DNA of 64,000 nucleotides from Streptomyces olivochromogenes (lineage in GTDB: Bacteria; Actinomycetota; Actinomycetes; Streptomycetales; Streptomycetaceae), in contig NZ_KQ948486.1 of NCBI RefSeq assembly GCF_001514115.1, positions 1-64,000 of the forward strand. Direction: 5' to 3'. A model generated the notes under the pieces. That model did no database searches. It had not been told where the DNA came from and saw only the letters and a program-made list of their open reading frames with translations. A program made the translations under genes and the position numbers. Positions 37,494 through 46,759 of this stretch are shown in pieces; within the stretch, counting starts at the first letter, position 1; each line of letters begins with the position of its first letter.

Positions 37494-37760
37494 GTGGAGA
37501 TTTCACTGCGGGCCCGCGTGCGGGCCGGGGATCCGGATGCGTTCAGACAACTCTTCGACGAGCACGCTTCGGTGGTCCACCGGCATGCCGTCCGGATGAC
37601 CGGCGACTGGGTCATGGCCGATGACATCGTGTCGCTGACTTTCCTGGAGGCGTGGCGGCTGCGTGAGCGGGTGTTTCCGGGTGACGACAGTCTGCGCCCG
37701 TGGCTGCTGGGGATCGCGACCTGGGAATTGGCGTCGCGGACCAAACGGGTGAGGTGCCGG
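37494..37760 (+). pseudogene. Truncated ECF sigma factor (region 2 only)
   Basis: GTG 37494 after GGGAGG opens VEISLRARVRAGDPDAFRQLFDEH. Region 2 is complete (RHAVRMTGDWVMADDIVSLTFLEAWRLR, PWLLGIATWELASRTKR), but sequence similarity stops near 37755 and the frame runs into unrelated DNA to 37847. With no region 4 it cannot recognise a -35 element, so it is probably inactive. Confidence 0.7.
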
Positions 37761-37775
37761 TCAGCTCATCCTGAG

Positions 37776-38088
37776 TCAACCTCGACGCCACCGCGCAGCC
37801 AGAGAGCGTCCGCTCCGGCGGACGCCCTTCCCGCGTGTTGTGACTGACGGGTCTTCAGTTCGCTGATGGACGCCGTCCAAGTGGGGGCGTCGTCGAGGGC
37901 GAGGGGGGCCACGCCGCGATCCGTTCGGGCGGCCGTCGGGCAGGCCCCGCGACAGCCTGGAAGTGGTGCTGCACGTAGTCGGTGAACGGGTCGAGGACAC
38001 CTGTGCCCCTGTCCAGCGCCGGGACGAGGAGGTGTTCGAGGTCGCTGTGCAGATCCAGAGCCGACTTGTGACAGCAGTGGGCGTTCAT
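37776..38088 (-). pseudogene. Hypothetical protein, frameshifted
   Basis: ATG 38088 opens MNAHCCHKSALDLHSDLEHL and LDPFTDYVQHHFQAVAGPARR. A second frame continues APTWTASISELKTRQSQHAGR to a stop at 37776, so one indel near 37905 is likely. No domain recognised. It faces the truncated sigma gene, whose end may have been lost on recombination with this sequence. Confidence 0.35.
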
Positions 38089-38278
38089 GCCACATGCCCG
38101 AGCTCCGGTTCGGTGTTCAGGTGAGTGAGGGTGGGTGGGGCGCAGTTGTGTGGCTTGCTGACGACGTCGGGGTGGGGTTTGCCCCCGCGTGGGTGGGCCA
38201 GTCAGCCGGATACCGCGTCAAGACCTTGCCGAGAATCATGGTTTCCGGAGCTGACCAGGCGGACATGAAGGAGCGAGC

Positions 38279-39591
38279 GTGCTCAGCAGGAACTTGCCGG
38301 TCAAAGAAGCCGGAGGGCTCAGGTGGCGAGCAAGAAGCAGGGGCGGCGCAGCCGTTGTCCTACTCGCCTTGGTAGCCGGCATGGAGATGGCCGTCGGCCC
38401 CGTCGCTGCCGCGCCGCACGCAGCCGACCGCATCGATGGCGTGTGGCGCTCGGACGGCTACGGCACCCTGCTGTCCATCGAGGATGGGCGGCTGCAGGAA
38501 TACCAGGCGACCGCCGTCAGCTGTCTGCGAGGCGACACGGCACGGCGCACCGGCCAGGGTGGCAGCGGCTCGGTGATCTATACCGGTGACGACTCGACCG
38601 TCTACCGGATCCGCCCCGCGGCGGATGGAGCCGCCGCGACCTTGCACTTCGACGGCTCGGTCGGCGACCGCAGGCTGCTGCGCCTTCCGGCACTGCCTGC
38701 CGGATGCGCCGAGGCCGCACCGACGGGAGCGCCGGCGACCTTCGACGTGTTCTGGCAGACCTTCGATTCGTCAGCGAGCGCCCGAAGGTCAGTGGGAAAC
38801 ACGGGCATGGGTGTCTCTGGGCCGTAGGGCGTATCGACGGGTTCACCTTCGGGGCATTGCGCCGCGATCAGTGCGGCGGCAGCGACCGCTTCTTCTGCTT
38901 CCGCGAGGTAACCAGTGGCGTCGATCGTCCGGATGAGGACGCCTCGGATCAGGGCTTCGCGCGCCTCGGGTTCGGCGTCGTCGAGAGCGTTGGCCAAGTC
39001 AGCAGCCGTGTCGTTGTCGAAAGGACCTTAGATCCAGCACCAGACCACGGAGCCCTGGCCTGATCACCTGGCTCAGCGTCTGATCCACGGATCAACGGGG
39101 GCGGTTCCGATGCACTGGCGCTGCAGGTCGCCGAACGCCTCACCGACCGCGCGTACGTGGCCTACGCCAAGCGGGCACGCAACGACCCGACCGACCCAGG
39201 TCGCCACACCCACCCGCAGCCGGTACGCGTACAGCCGGCACCCGACCGGTTCCGGTACACCGGTCCTGTGGCAGTGCTCACCGGCGGTGAGACCTACAGC
39301 GCCGGCGAGACCCTCACCCAGGCCCTCATACAGCGCCCGGCGAGGACCGTACGGATCGGACAGAACACGCAGGGCGTCTTCTCGGACGTTCTGGAGCGCA
39401 TCCTCCCGAACGGCTGGACCTTCGGCCTGCCGAACGAGGAGTACCTCACCCCATCCGGCGGCAAGACCTTCGACGGTGAGGGCATCCCCCCTGACATCCG
39501 CGCAGGCAATTTCGTTCAGGAGATCACCAAGGGCACCTACGACTCCGCGTTCGCAGAGGCTCTCGCGGCAATACGGTGCCAAACCGAGTAG
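38279..39591 (+). pseudogene. S41-family peptidase with centre replaced
   Basis: N-terminal part 38279-38766: GTG after GAAGGAG, signal peptide (GGAAVVLLALVAGMEMAVGPVAAAP), then the domain seen in Streptomyces tail-specific proteases (DGVWRSDGYGTLLSIEDG...TFDVFWQTF). C-terminal part about 39088-39591: INGGGSDALALQVAERLTD, VLTGGETYSAGETLTQAL (catalytic Ser in YSAGE), to the stop. Between them lies a 258-bp copy of the DUF4259 gene and about 60 bp of junk, in place of an expected 150 or more residues. The enzyme is inactive. Confidence 0.8.
38767..39024. repeat. 258-bp direct repeat, copy 1 (DUF4259 gene fragment)
   Basis: Colinear with 39903-40160 in the same orientation, with two mismatches near the right end (TTGGCCAAGTCAGC versus TTGGCGAAGTCCGC). 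It interrupts the S41 peptidase gene. No inverted repeats or transposase accompany it. Confidence 0.9.
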
Positions 39592-39749
39592 TGCCGCTCT
39601 CGCCCCTGCCCGACAGCGGTGCCGACGGCCGGGTGCTGTCTGTTCTCGCGGACATCAACCCCAGCCCCGAGCCGGGCACTTCCGCGATACTGAACAACCG
39701 CTGTCAGAACTCGGGTTCTGGCTCGACTTCTGCGCCGAGTGACGCTCCG

Positions 39750-40181
39750 TCAAGATGGGACATCGAAGAGAGCGAAGGAAGGTGGCGGCGGGGCGAGTAC
39801 CGTGCGAAGACGGGTGAGCATCGCCCGCCATTGCTTCCAGTCCTCCTGGGCGACCCAATTTGAGGCCGGCCCCGCCTCGTCGCCGGCAATGCGGGCGAGG
39901 GCTTCGTCAGCGAGCGCCCGAAGGTCAGTGGGAAACACGGGCATGGGTGTCTCTGGGCCGTAGGGCGTATCGACGGGTTCACCTTCGGGGCATTGCGCCG
40001 CGATCAGTGCGGCGGCAGCGACCGCTTCTTCTGCTTCCGCGAGGTAACCAGTGGCGTCGATCGTCCGGATGAGGACGCCTCGGATCAGGGCTTCGCGCGC
40101 CTCGGGTTCGGCGTCGTCGAGAGCGTTGGCGAAGTCCGCAGCCGTGTCGTTGTCGAAAGGGCCGGTGTCCCAGGTGCCCAT
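39750..40181 (-). CDS. DUF4259 protein
   Basis: 143 residues. MGTWDTGPFDNDTAADFAN start, typical of DUF4259, then ALIRGVLIRTIDATGYLAEAEEAVAAAALIA. AAGGAG lies 6 nt before ATG 40181. Function unknown in the family. Residues about 8-93 are duplicated at DNA level inside the S41 gene 0.9 kb away. Confidence 0.9.
   Translation of the reverse strand: MGTWDTGPFDNDTAADFANALDDAEPEAREALIRGVLIRTIDATGYLAEAEEAVAAAALIAAQCPEGEPVDTPYGPETPMPVFPTDLRALADEALARIAGDEAGPASNWVAQEDWKQWRAMLTRLRTVLAPPPPSFALFDVPS
39903..40160. repeat. 258-bp direct repeat, copy 2 (within intact DUF4259 gene)
   Basis: This copy lies inside the intact DUF4259 reading frame, so it is the source. Copy 1 (38767-39024) is truncated on both sides relative to the gene. 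Confidence 0.9.
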
Positions 40182-40237
40182 GCTGATCTCCTTGCATAGC
40201 CTCGCCGGGATCCTCGCAGCAGGCACTGACAAAACGA

Positions 40238-40462
40238 CTACGGGGCGAGCAGGACTCGTTTGCGTAGAACGTCGAAGCCTGCGCGACCGAACATCTGACG
40301 TTCGAGCATCTTGATCCGGTTGACGTGGCCTCCGACGACTCCGAAGTTCCAAGGCAGGGTGAGGCCGACGATGGCGGCGTCGAGTCCGGGGCAGTGCGTT
40401 CGAACGGTCTTGAGCTGGACCTGCTCGAACTCGGTGCGGCTTTCAGGGCGTTCAGGATCCAT
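40238..40462 (-). pseudogene. ISL3-family transposase relic with internal deletion
   Basis: RPESRTEFEQVQLKTV is joined directly to GLTLPWNFGVVGGHVNRIKM and RQMFGRAGFDVLRKRVLLA. Intact ISL3 enzymes have about 60 more residues between and a Glu in GVVEGHVNRIK, which is Gly here, so the third catalytic acid is lost. Confidence 0.75.
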
Positions 40463-40540
40463 CTGACGACGGCTCGTGGTGAGGGCGGCTAGGCCTTCTC
40501 TCTCGGATCACTCTCACGGGCGTGCGATAGGTTGCCCGCC

Positions 40541-41089
40541 ATGAGTGGACTCGGACCCGTCGCCTGGCCGCCTGCCCCGATCAGAACCGAACGGCTCGTG
40601 CTCCGCGAGCCCGAGGCCCGAGACCGTGCGGCGTTCATCGAGCTGCTCGCCTCACCGGAGGTGCATACCTATCTCGGTGGCCCTCGGCCGCGTGATGAGG
40701 TCGAGCGCGCGGTGCCCGAGATATCGGGACGGCGGCCTGGCCTTTTCGTGATCGATCTCGACGGAGCGATGATCGGCATGGTCAAGCTCGATCGGCACGA
40801 CGCGGAGTGTCCGGGGCACGTCCGTCCGGATGTCGGGGAGGCCGAGCTCGGCTACCTGTTCCTGCCAGAGGCATGGGGACGCGGGTACGGCGCCGAGGCG
40901 TGCGCGGCGGCACTCGACTGGTTCGCCGACGCGCTTCCCGGCAAGCCGGTGGTGCTGCGCACCCAGACCGCCAACGAGCGCTCGATGCGCCTCGCGGCAA
41001 AGCTGGGGTTCACCGAGGTGGAGCGGTTCGAGGACTACGGCGCCGAGCAGTGGTTCGGCGTGTGGTCCTCGGTCACGCCGTCCGGTTGA
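40541..41089 (+). CDS. GNAT-family N-acetyltransferase (RimJ/RimL type)
   Basis: 182 residues. RTERLVLREPEARDRAAFIELL at the N-terminus, the acetyl-CoA loop EAWGRGYGAEACAAALDW near 113-130, and RSMRLAAKLGFTEVERFEDYG near the end. ATG 40541. It probably acetylates an amine on a protein or small molecule. Confidence 0.9.
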   Translation: MSGLGPVAWPPAPIRTERLVLREPEARDRAAFIELLASPEVHTYLGGPRPRDEVERAVPEISGRRPGLFVIDLDGAMIGMVKLDRHDAECPGHVRPDVGEAELGYLFLPEAWGRGYGAEACAAALDWFADALPGKPVVLRTQTANERSMRLAAKLGFTEVERFEDYGAEQWFGVWSSVTPSG

Positions 41090-41149
41090 ACTAGGCAGTT
41101 TCGTTTGGATTAGCGGGCTGACCAGAGGATTCCCCATGAGGGCCCCTGC

Positions 41150-41758
41150 CAGGCCCACGTTCTGCGCGGCTACGGGGTGCACTGCGTCGGCCTGCTCGCC
41201 GCGATGCCGCCCGCCACCGTGCAGCGCGTCCTGGGTGGCCGGGCCGGACGCCAGGTGGCCGGCCGGGCCCGCGGCATCGACCCCCGCCCCGTGGCCCCGC
41301 GCGCCCTGTCCGCCTCCGCGAGCGTGAGCCGCACCTTCCCCCGGCACACCCTGGACGGCGCCGCCGTCCGCGCGGCTCTGCTCGACCTGGTCGTCACCCT
41401 CGCCCTCCAGCTGCGACGCCGTGACCAGGCGGCCCGCGGCCTGCCCCTGACCCTGGGCTTCGCCGGAGGCACCACGTGGGAGAAGACCCGCCAGCTGCCA
41501 GAGGCCTCGGCGCACGATGACGACCTGCGTATGCCGGCGTACCGGCTGATCGATGCGGCTGGACTTCAGCGCGGCCGCCTCACCGGGATCACGCTGAAGG
41601 GCGAGGACCTGGTCGCCGTCGGCGAGGTTGCCGAGCAGATCAGTTTCGACGGTGCGCGCGAGGCCCGGCTGGTCGCCGAAGAGGTCAGCGACCGCATCCG
41701 CGCCAAGTTCGGGCCCGGCGCGATCCGCCCCGCCACCACACTCCTGCGCGTCTCCTGA
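41150..41758 (+). pseudogene. Y-family DNA polymerase (DinB-like), N-terminus lost
   Basis: The frame starts inside the thumb region (QAHVLRGYGVHCVGLLAAMPP, then ARGIDPRPVAPRALSASASV) and covers the little-finger domain to the stop at 41758 (LAYRLIDAAGLQ-like helix, ISFDGAREARLVAEEV). The palm with the catalytic acidic residues is missing. Just upstream (41090-41115) an AGGCAGTTTCGTTTGGAT sequence looks like an IS end, which may explain the truncation. Confidence 0.65.
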
Positions 41759-41789
41759 CCGTCCGACCCCGCCGTGGAGGCGAGACCCG

Positions 41790-42225
41790 TGCTGCTCCAA
41801 CCGCCAGGATTTCCAGGCTTGTTGCCCCACACCTTGCCGCACTGGCCGTACACCACCGCGGTGGGTCAGGCGCTGGTCGACTGCGGTGTCCCGCCGGGCA
41901 TCGTCCGCGTCGACCTGGCGCCCGCCCGGACGAGCGGATGCGCATCCGGCTGCGGTGGGATGTGAGCCGCTGCGCAGGCCCGGGCGGAATCCGCCTGTTC
42001 CGAGGAGAAGAATCCGGCTGGGCGTACGCCTACGTCGGCCCCGGATACTCCATGCCCCGCGGCCCGGTCACCTCACTCCGGCATGTCTACGCGACACCGG
42101 AGTCGGTCGCGGCCGCGGCCGACTCCCTCGTGCGCACCGGGTGGCCGCCTGCCGAAGCTCACGGAGAGGAGTGGTCGCAGGCGGGCGCGGTATGCGCCGC
42201 GATCAACGCGTACCGTCTGCGCTGA
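41790..42225 (+). pseudogene. DUF6292-like protein in two frames
   Basis: The first frame reads LLPHTLPHWPYTTAVGQALVDCGVPPG; the second, from about 41930, reads MRIRLRWDVSRCAGPGGIRLFRGEESGWAYAYVGPG and AYRLR-stop. Together they resemble actinomycete DUF6292 proteins (N-terminal helix pair, then a WDxxxGW-type sheet). A single indel near 41930 would unite them. Two overlapping small genes is an alternative. Confidence 0.45.
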
Positions 42226-42234
42226 GCTCGCCGT

Positions 42235-42558
42235 TCAATCTCCGGCGTCCGGCGAGGCGGGTTCGTTTCCGATGGCGAGGGTGACTTGGGCGGTCCACGA
42301 CCAGGGCTCCTGGAGCGGAGCCCAGTTCACCTCGACGTTGGTGCCGTGGAAGTCGCGCGCGAGGCCCGTCACCATTGCCGTCGCCGCGGCCCGCGCGTCT
42401 TGTGGGTCGGTGTTGATCGGCACGTCCAGGCGCCCGCAGAACATTGCGCCTTCCATGGCGAGGACGCTGTGGCGCCAGCCGTCCGGCGTTGCCAACAGGA
42501 CGATCCCTTTCGGAATGCCGACGGAAGGCCGCTTCTTCTCCTTCTTGCGTCTCACCAT
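42235..42558 (-). CDS. Hypothetical protein
   Basis: 107 residues from ATG 42558 (MVRRKKEKKRPSVGIPKGIVLLATPDGW). Basic N-terminus followed by an alternating strand/helix pattern (MVTGLARDFHGTNVEVNW). No family recognised. It converges with the DUF6292-like gene, 9 bp apart. Confidence 0.5.
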   Translation of the reverse strand: MVRRKKEKKRPSVGIPKGIVLLATPDGWRHSVLAMEGAMFCGRLDVPINTDPQDARAAATAMVTGLARDFHGTNVEVNWAPLQEPWSWTAQVTLAIGNEPASPDAGD

Positions 42559-42615
42559 GCCGCTATCCAACATCGTCGGGTTCGTGGCGATGAGTTTGGG
42601 TGGAGGCTCAAAGTT

Positions 42616-43743
42616 CTAATACCGGTCCAGGCGGTGCGCGTACGGGGTCGGCAGAGACTGTGTGCCGCCTCTGGGGATCCAAGCCGTGCACAGGTCCCGG
42701 TACCGTTCGGGGACCGACATGCCGTGCACGTATGCGTCATCGGTCGACCAGTAGCCAAGAAGGAGCCGGATGAGCGCCTTGTCATCGGGGAACAGATCGC
42801 CGCGTCGCAGCGCGTTGAACGCCTTGTCGTAGACCTGGTCCGACTGCTGCAGGGCAGCCCGGCGCCGCAGCTCGGGTTCGAGGTTCCGCATCAGGGACGA
42901 GCGGTTCAAGATGGCGGCCATCATCCCGCCGCTCGGCGGAAATCTCTGCTGGTAGGTGCAGCCCATTTGGCGAGCCACTCGGCCGGTGAGGCTGTCGGCT
43001 GGCTCCCGCACAATGAATTCGCTCAGACGCCGTTTCCAGCAGAGTCGGGCGATGGCCATGAGCAGCAGGCGTGCCGCGGCGGGATTCTCGGCCACCAGTT
43101 CGTCCACGGTCAGCGAACCCAGAGGGTCGCCGAACGCTCGGCCCTCCAGCACGGCATAGCCGACGGCGGCACCGTCGGTCTGCAGGACCAGGGTTTGCGA
43201 CCCAGGCTTCCACGTGGCCTGGGGGATGAGCCGGTTCCAGCCTGCGTGCCGTACGTGGGTCCAGGGCCGCTGGGCGTGCGCGGTGTTGTACATACGGATC
43301 ATCGCCGGAAGATCGGCCGGAGAGCTGCTGCGGACGCCCGGGACGGCCGTACCCAGATCTTCTCCCGCCGCCTGTTCGACGTTGCGCACGGGGATGACCA
43401 GGTGCCCTTCGGCGACGGATCCGACGAAACCGAACTGCTCGTACACCCCCTCGATACCGTCGGATACGAAGGCGACGTCCACCCGTTGTGCCATGCCGGC
43501 CAACGCCTGGCGGAGGAGACGACCCATGTGTCCCTGACGCCGGAACCCAGGCTGGGTTTCCACACCGCCGATGCCTTCTGCGGCAACGGCCACCGCACCG
43601 AACCGCGGTTGGAAGGAGAGCACCTCCAGCTCCGCGACCGGTTCGCCTCCAGCGGTCCGCAACCGGCAGTGACGTACTCGCAGACTGCGCACTTCCTGAT
43701 CCGCGAGTTCCGTGTAGGCGACCCTTGGCTCGTGATCCGACAT
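42616..43743 (-). CDS. Eis-like GNAT acetyltransferase
   Basis: 375 residues. The first GNAT half has GVETQPGFRRQGHMGRLLRQAL near 60-81 and GIEGVYEQFGFVGS. A second, degenerate GNAT half and an SCP2-like end follow, as in Eis-type proteins. ATG 43743. Such enzymes acetylate amines, including aminoglycosides in some members; the substrate here is unknown. Confidence 0.82.
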   Translation of the reverse strand: MSDHEPRVAYTELADQEVRSLRVRHCRLRTAGGEPVAELEVLSFQPRFGAVAVAAEGIGGVETQPGFRRQGHMGRLLRQALAGMAQRVDVAFVSDGIEGVYEQFGFVGSVAEGHLVIPVRNVEQAAGEDLGTAVPGVRSSSPADLPAMIRMYNTAHAQRPWTHVRHAGWNRLIPQATWKPGSQTLVLQTDGAAVGYAVLEGRAFGDPLGSLTVDELVAENPAAARLLLMAIARLCWKRRLSEFIVREPADSLTGRVARQMGCTYQQRFPPSGGMMAAILNRSSLMRNLEPELRRRAALQQSDQVYDKAFNALRRGDLFPDDKALIRLLLGYWSTDDAYVHGMSVPERYRDLCTAWIPRGGTQSLPTPYAHRLDRY

Positions 43744-43882
43744 GGCAGGTCCTCGGCCTCTTGATCCCACGGCGGTGCCGTAATTTCCCGCGAACATCAG
43801 CGATGTCCTTACCTGCCCACTGCTGCTGAAACCCGTCACCAAAAGCGAACAAAGCGGTACCGCCCAGAGCGGCACCGCGGCG

Positions 43883-44140
43883 TCAGCAGCAACTTGCTAC
43901 CGGCGTGGGCAGCAGCAGGAAGCGCATGTCCGTGCCACCCGTGCTCTTTGCGCTGCCGCAGAACGGCGAGTTCGTTCTTGGCGGTTGGGCTGCGGCAGCG
44001 CGGCCAGCGTCCTCCGTAGCCCGTCCACGTCGATGCGGCCGCAGTTCAACGCACCGGTGTTCCGAGAGCTGCCGGAGCCTGTCGACGGTGAGCTTGCCGC
44101 GCCTCGACTTCGTGTTTGACAGGAACGCCCAGAGCTTCAT
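43883..44140 (-). pseudogene. Helicase-associated-domain relic
   Basis: ATG 44140 reads MKLWAFLSNTKSRRGKLTVDRLRQLSEH, which matches one helicase-associated repeat (LGxWLSNxRxRRxKLTxxQ). The frame then loses similarity. A second copy of the same motif occurs at 45060-45130. Confidence 0.35.
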
Positions 44141-44334
44141 CTCCCTCCCGCCCTCCAGTCGCACTACGTGGGCCCGGGAGACCGTTACAGAGCCCTGGCC
44201 GGGGTAACGGCACATGGCGCGTTGACGAGGACGTCATTCGATCAGGTGGAGAGCTTTCGAGATCCTTGAGGAGCGCACGTTCACTCTGATCTCCTCTTGT
44301 GGCCAGTTCCACTACGCAGGAGGAGTCAAAATCC

Positions 44335-44922
44335 GTGCGCTTTAACCGCTTTCGTGCTGCAGTCGCCGTGACGGCCGCCGTCTTTGCCGTCACCACCGGG
44401 ACGGTCGCAGCAGCTCAGCCTGGGCCTGGGCAGCATGGAACGCCAGCCAAGCACCACACCCCTCCGAAGCTGGCCAGTGAGTCGGCTCGGCTTGCCCGTG
44501 CCATTCTGAACGACAAGGGAATCACCTACGCGGGGACGCATGACGGCGGCAGCGACCGCGCCTCTCTCCCGCGGCAGAACCTGGTCGACACCGCGAACGG
44601 GCGCCTGGCCAAGACCAGTCCTTGGGGTCACAAGAGGGGAACGCGGGCCGCCCTGAACGCGCAGATGCTCAACGGTGTCCTCAAACTCAACACGCAGTAC
44701 CACTTCAAGTTCCAGGTCTCCGAGTTCGTTGGCGGCCGTCACACCAGTGGGTCCAAGCACTACCAAGGACGTGCGGTGGATGTGAACTGGATCAACGGCC
44801 GTCATGTGGGCAATGGTGCCGCCCATCATGCGCTCATGACCGCGTGCCACAAGCTGGGGGCCAACCTGGTCCTCGGTCCCGGAGACCCGGGTCACGCTAA
44901 GCACGTTCACTGCCAGTGGTGA
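44335..44922 (+). CDS. Secreted M15-like zinc peptidase
   Basis: 195 residues. Signal peptide near 1-27 (RAAVAVTAAVFAVTTGTVAAA), then a D-Ala-D-Ala carboxypeptidase-type core with SKHYQGRAVDV (SxHxxGxAxD; His142, Asp149) and KHVHCQW (His192). These are the three zinc ligands of the M15 family. Length and order are typical for a small peptidoglycan-acting enzyme. GTG 44335 follows AGGAGG at a rather long spacing (11 nt). Confidence 0.82.
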   Translation: MRFNRFRAAVAVTAAVFAVTTGTVAAAQPGPGQHGTPAKHHTPPKLASESARLARAILNDKGITYAGTHDGGSDRASLPRQNLVDTANGRLAKTSPWGHKRGTRAALNAQMLNGVLKLNTQYHFKFQVSEFVGGRHTSGSKHYQGRAVDVNWINGRHVGNGAAHHALMTACHKLGANLVLGPGDPGHAKHVHCQW

Positions 44923-44944
44923 ACCGACTCCTGATCTGGCTCAC

Positions 44945-45142
44945 CTCGTAGCGGTGAAGGACGGCGGCCCGAAGCCGGCCATCGTCAGGTCGACGGTGGC
45001 CCGGCGCCTGGCCACTGCCCACTCCAGCCCGAGGTCGGCCGGCACCTGGATCTTGTCGGCGGTGAAACTTCCCGCGCCTCGACTTCGTGTTTGACAGAAA
45101 CACCCAGAAGGAACACCTCGAGCTTGACCTCGGTCCCGTCAT
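44945..45142 (-). pseudogene. Helicase-associated-domain C-terminal relic
   Basis: VFLSNTKSRRGKF in one frame continues in another as TADKIQVPADLGLEWAVARR and GPPSFTATR-stop. It is a frameshifted last helicase-associated repeat, similar in DNA to the relic at 44040-44140. The two relics flank the M15-like gene. The rest of 44923-45372 has no recognised gene. Confidence 0.5.
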
Positions 45143-45372
45143 CCGGCCGCTCTACGTGAGACGGGGCGCCATCGAGTACGAGTGGTGGGCGGTCCGTCGG
45201 GGACGTGGTCAAGCCAAGAAGCCCCGCCTGGGAGACGATCGCGCCGTTCATGTATCCGGGCGACATGGGTCAGCCGGCAGGGCCGAGCCGCGGGCGCCGT
45301 AGATCAGGCCACCAAGCACGCCCGCACCGAAACTGGGGTGCGGAGGCGCCGCCACGCTGCGAAACTGCCACG

Positions 45373-46284
45373 ATGATCACCATGCCTGCCGCTGTGCTGG
45401 ACTCGTTGCACGGACTAGCCTTCGGGGACGCGTTCGGCGACCGGTGGTTCGCCATCCTGCGCCGGGACGGCCAGGCGGCCCTGGAGACGCGGACTCTGCC
45501 CGCGGAACCGCTGTGGCGGTGGAGTGACGACACCGCCCAGGCGGTCGTGCTTGTCCAGGAACTTGCAGTTGGCGGCGGCGCCGTCGACCAGGACCGGCTC
45601 GCCGGGCGCTTCGCGGCCGCCTACGCCGGCGACACGCATCGCGGCTACGGAGCCTCGATGCACGACGTGCTCCGCCGGATCGGCGCGGGCGAGCCCTGGC
45701 GGGAGGTGGTCGCTGGGCAGTTCGGCGGCCAGGGCTCCTGGGGCAACGGTGCAGCGATGCGCGCCGCGCCGGTGGGCGCCTGGCACGCCGCCGACCTCGA
45801 CGCGGCCGCCGAGCAGGCCGCCCGCCAGGGCGTGGTCTCGCACCACCACCCGGAGGCGGTGGCCGCGGCGGTGGCCGTCGCCCTTGCCGCCGCCCTGGCA
45901 ACCAGAGGCCGGGACGAGCCCGCCCCGGCCCGCCCGGACTTCCTCCACGCCGTCGCCGAACGCCTCCCCGACAGCGACGTCCGGTCGGGACTGCGGATCG
46001 CGGCCCGGATGTCGGAGCGCACCTCGGTCCGGCACGCCGCGGAGGTCCTGGGCTCCGGCTACCGGATGTCCGGGCCCGACACCGTCCCGTACGCCCTGTG
46101 GTGCGCGGCGAGTCACCTCGACGATCTGCACGAGGGCCTGTGGTTCACGGTTGCCGGACGCGGCGACATCGACACCACCTGCGCCATCGCGGGCGGGGTG
46201 ATCGCCGCCCGAACGGGAGTCGCCGCTCTTCCCCCTGCCTGGCACGCCGCCCGCGAACCGCTGCCCCCGATCGTGTCGGAGTGA
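45373..46284 (+). CDS. ADP-ribosylglycohydrolase-family protein
   Basis: 303 residues. HGLAFGDAFGDRWF near 13-26, WRWSDDTAQAVVLVQEL near 48-64 (metal-binding SDDT), GNGAAMRAAPVG, and the C-terminal metal motif GRGDIDTTCAIAGGVIAARTG. All dinuclear-magnesium ligands of the DraG/ARH fold appear present. It would remove ADP-ribose from a target. ATG 45373 or 45382. Confidence 0.92.
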   Translation: MITMPAAVLDSLHGLAFGDAFGDRWFAILRRDGQAALETRTLPAEPLWRWSDDTAQAVVLVQELAVGGGAVDQDRLAGRFAAAYAGDTHRGYGASMHDVLRRIGAGEPWREVVAGQFGGQGSWGNGAAMRAAPVGAWHAADLDAAAEQAARQGVVSHHHPEAVAAAVAVALAAALATRGRDEPAPARPDFLHAVAERLPDSDVRSGLRIAARMSERTSVRHAAEVLGSGYRMSGPDTVPYALWCAASHLDDLHEGLWFTVAGRGDIDTTCAIAGGVIAARTGVAALPPAWHAAREPLPPIVSE

Positions 46285-46759
46285 GCCTTCCCCGAGCGCC
46301 TGCCTTGGCGCAGGCTCGGCGTCCCCGGGGAGCTCCTCGCTCCGAGAAGACCCGCCAGGCACGCCGACCTCCTGCACGGCAGCCCGTAGCAGCCCTGATT
46401 TCTCCGTTGAGGTCTTGAGGCGTTCATAGGTGACCGGGCCCGTACTGGGTCCGCGAGGTGGGGTGTTGTTGTCCGCTGTTCGGCGAGCACGGGTCCGTCA
46501 TCCCGCATGGCGTCCTTGCAGACCGTCACGTCGCCACCGACGGACCTCAATCTGCCAGCGCCGCCTCTCGTCCTCGGTGGGGCCTGCCAGGTCGCCCCGC
46601 CAGGAGATCACCACGCTCCGCGAAGAACGCGCCCGACCGGCCCACTCCGTACAGCATCGAGAACCTGCGTCTGAGCCCCGCATGACAAGTTGAGCGGGGC
46701 TTCAGCACAAGTCAGGGCGCTGTCGCAGGGACAGATCCGCCCGCTGACCTACCGCCGTG
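46285..46759. other. Intergenic stretch with hairpin
   Basis: A GCCTGC/GCAGGC hairpin at 46298-46315 right after the ADP-ribosylglycohydrolase gene may act as a terminator. A minus-strand frame (SVVISWRGDLAGPTEDERRRWQ, 46498-46620) is coding-like but unassigned. Nothing else recognised. Confidence 0.3.
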
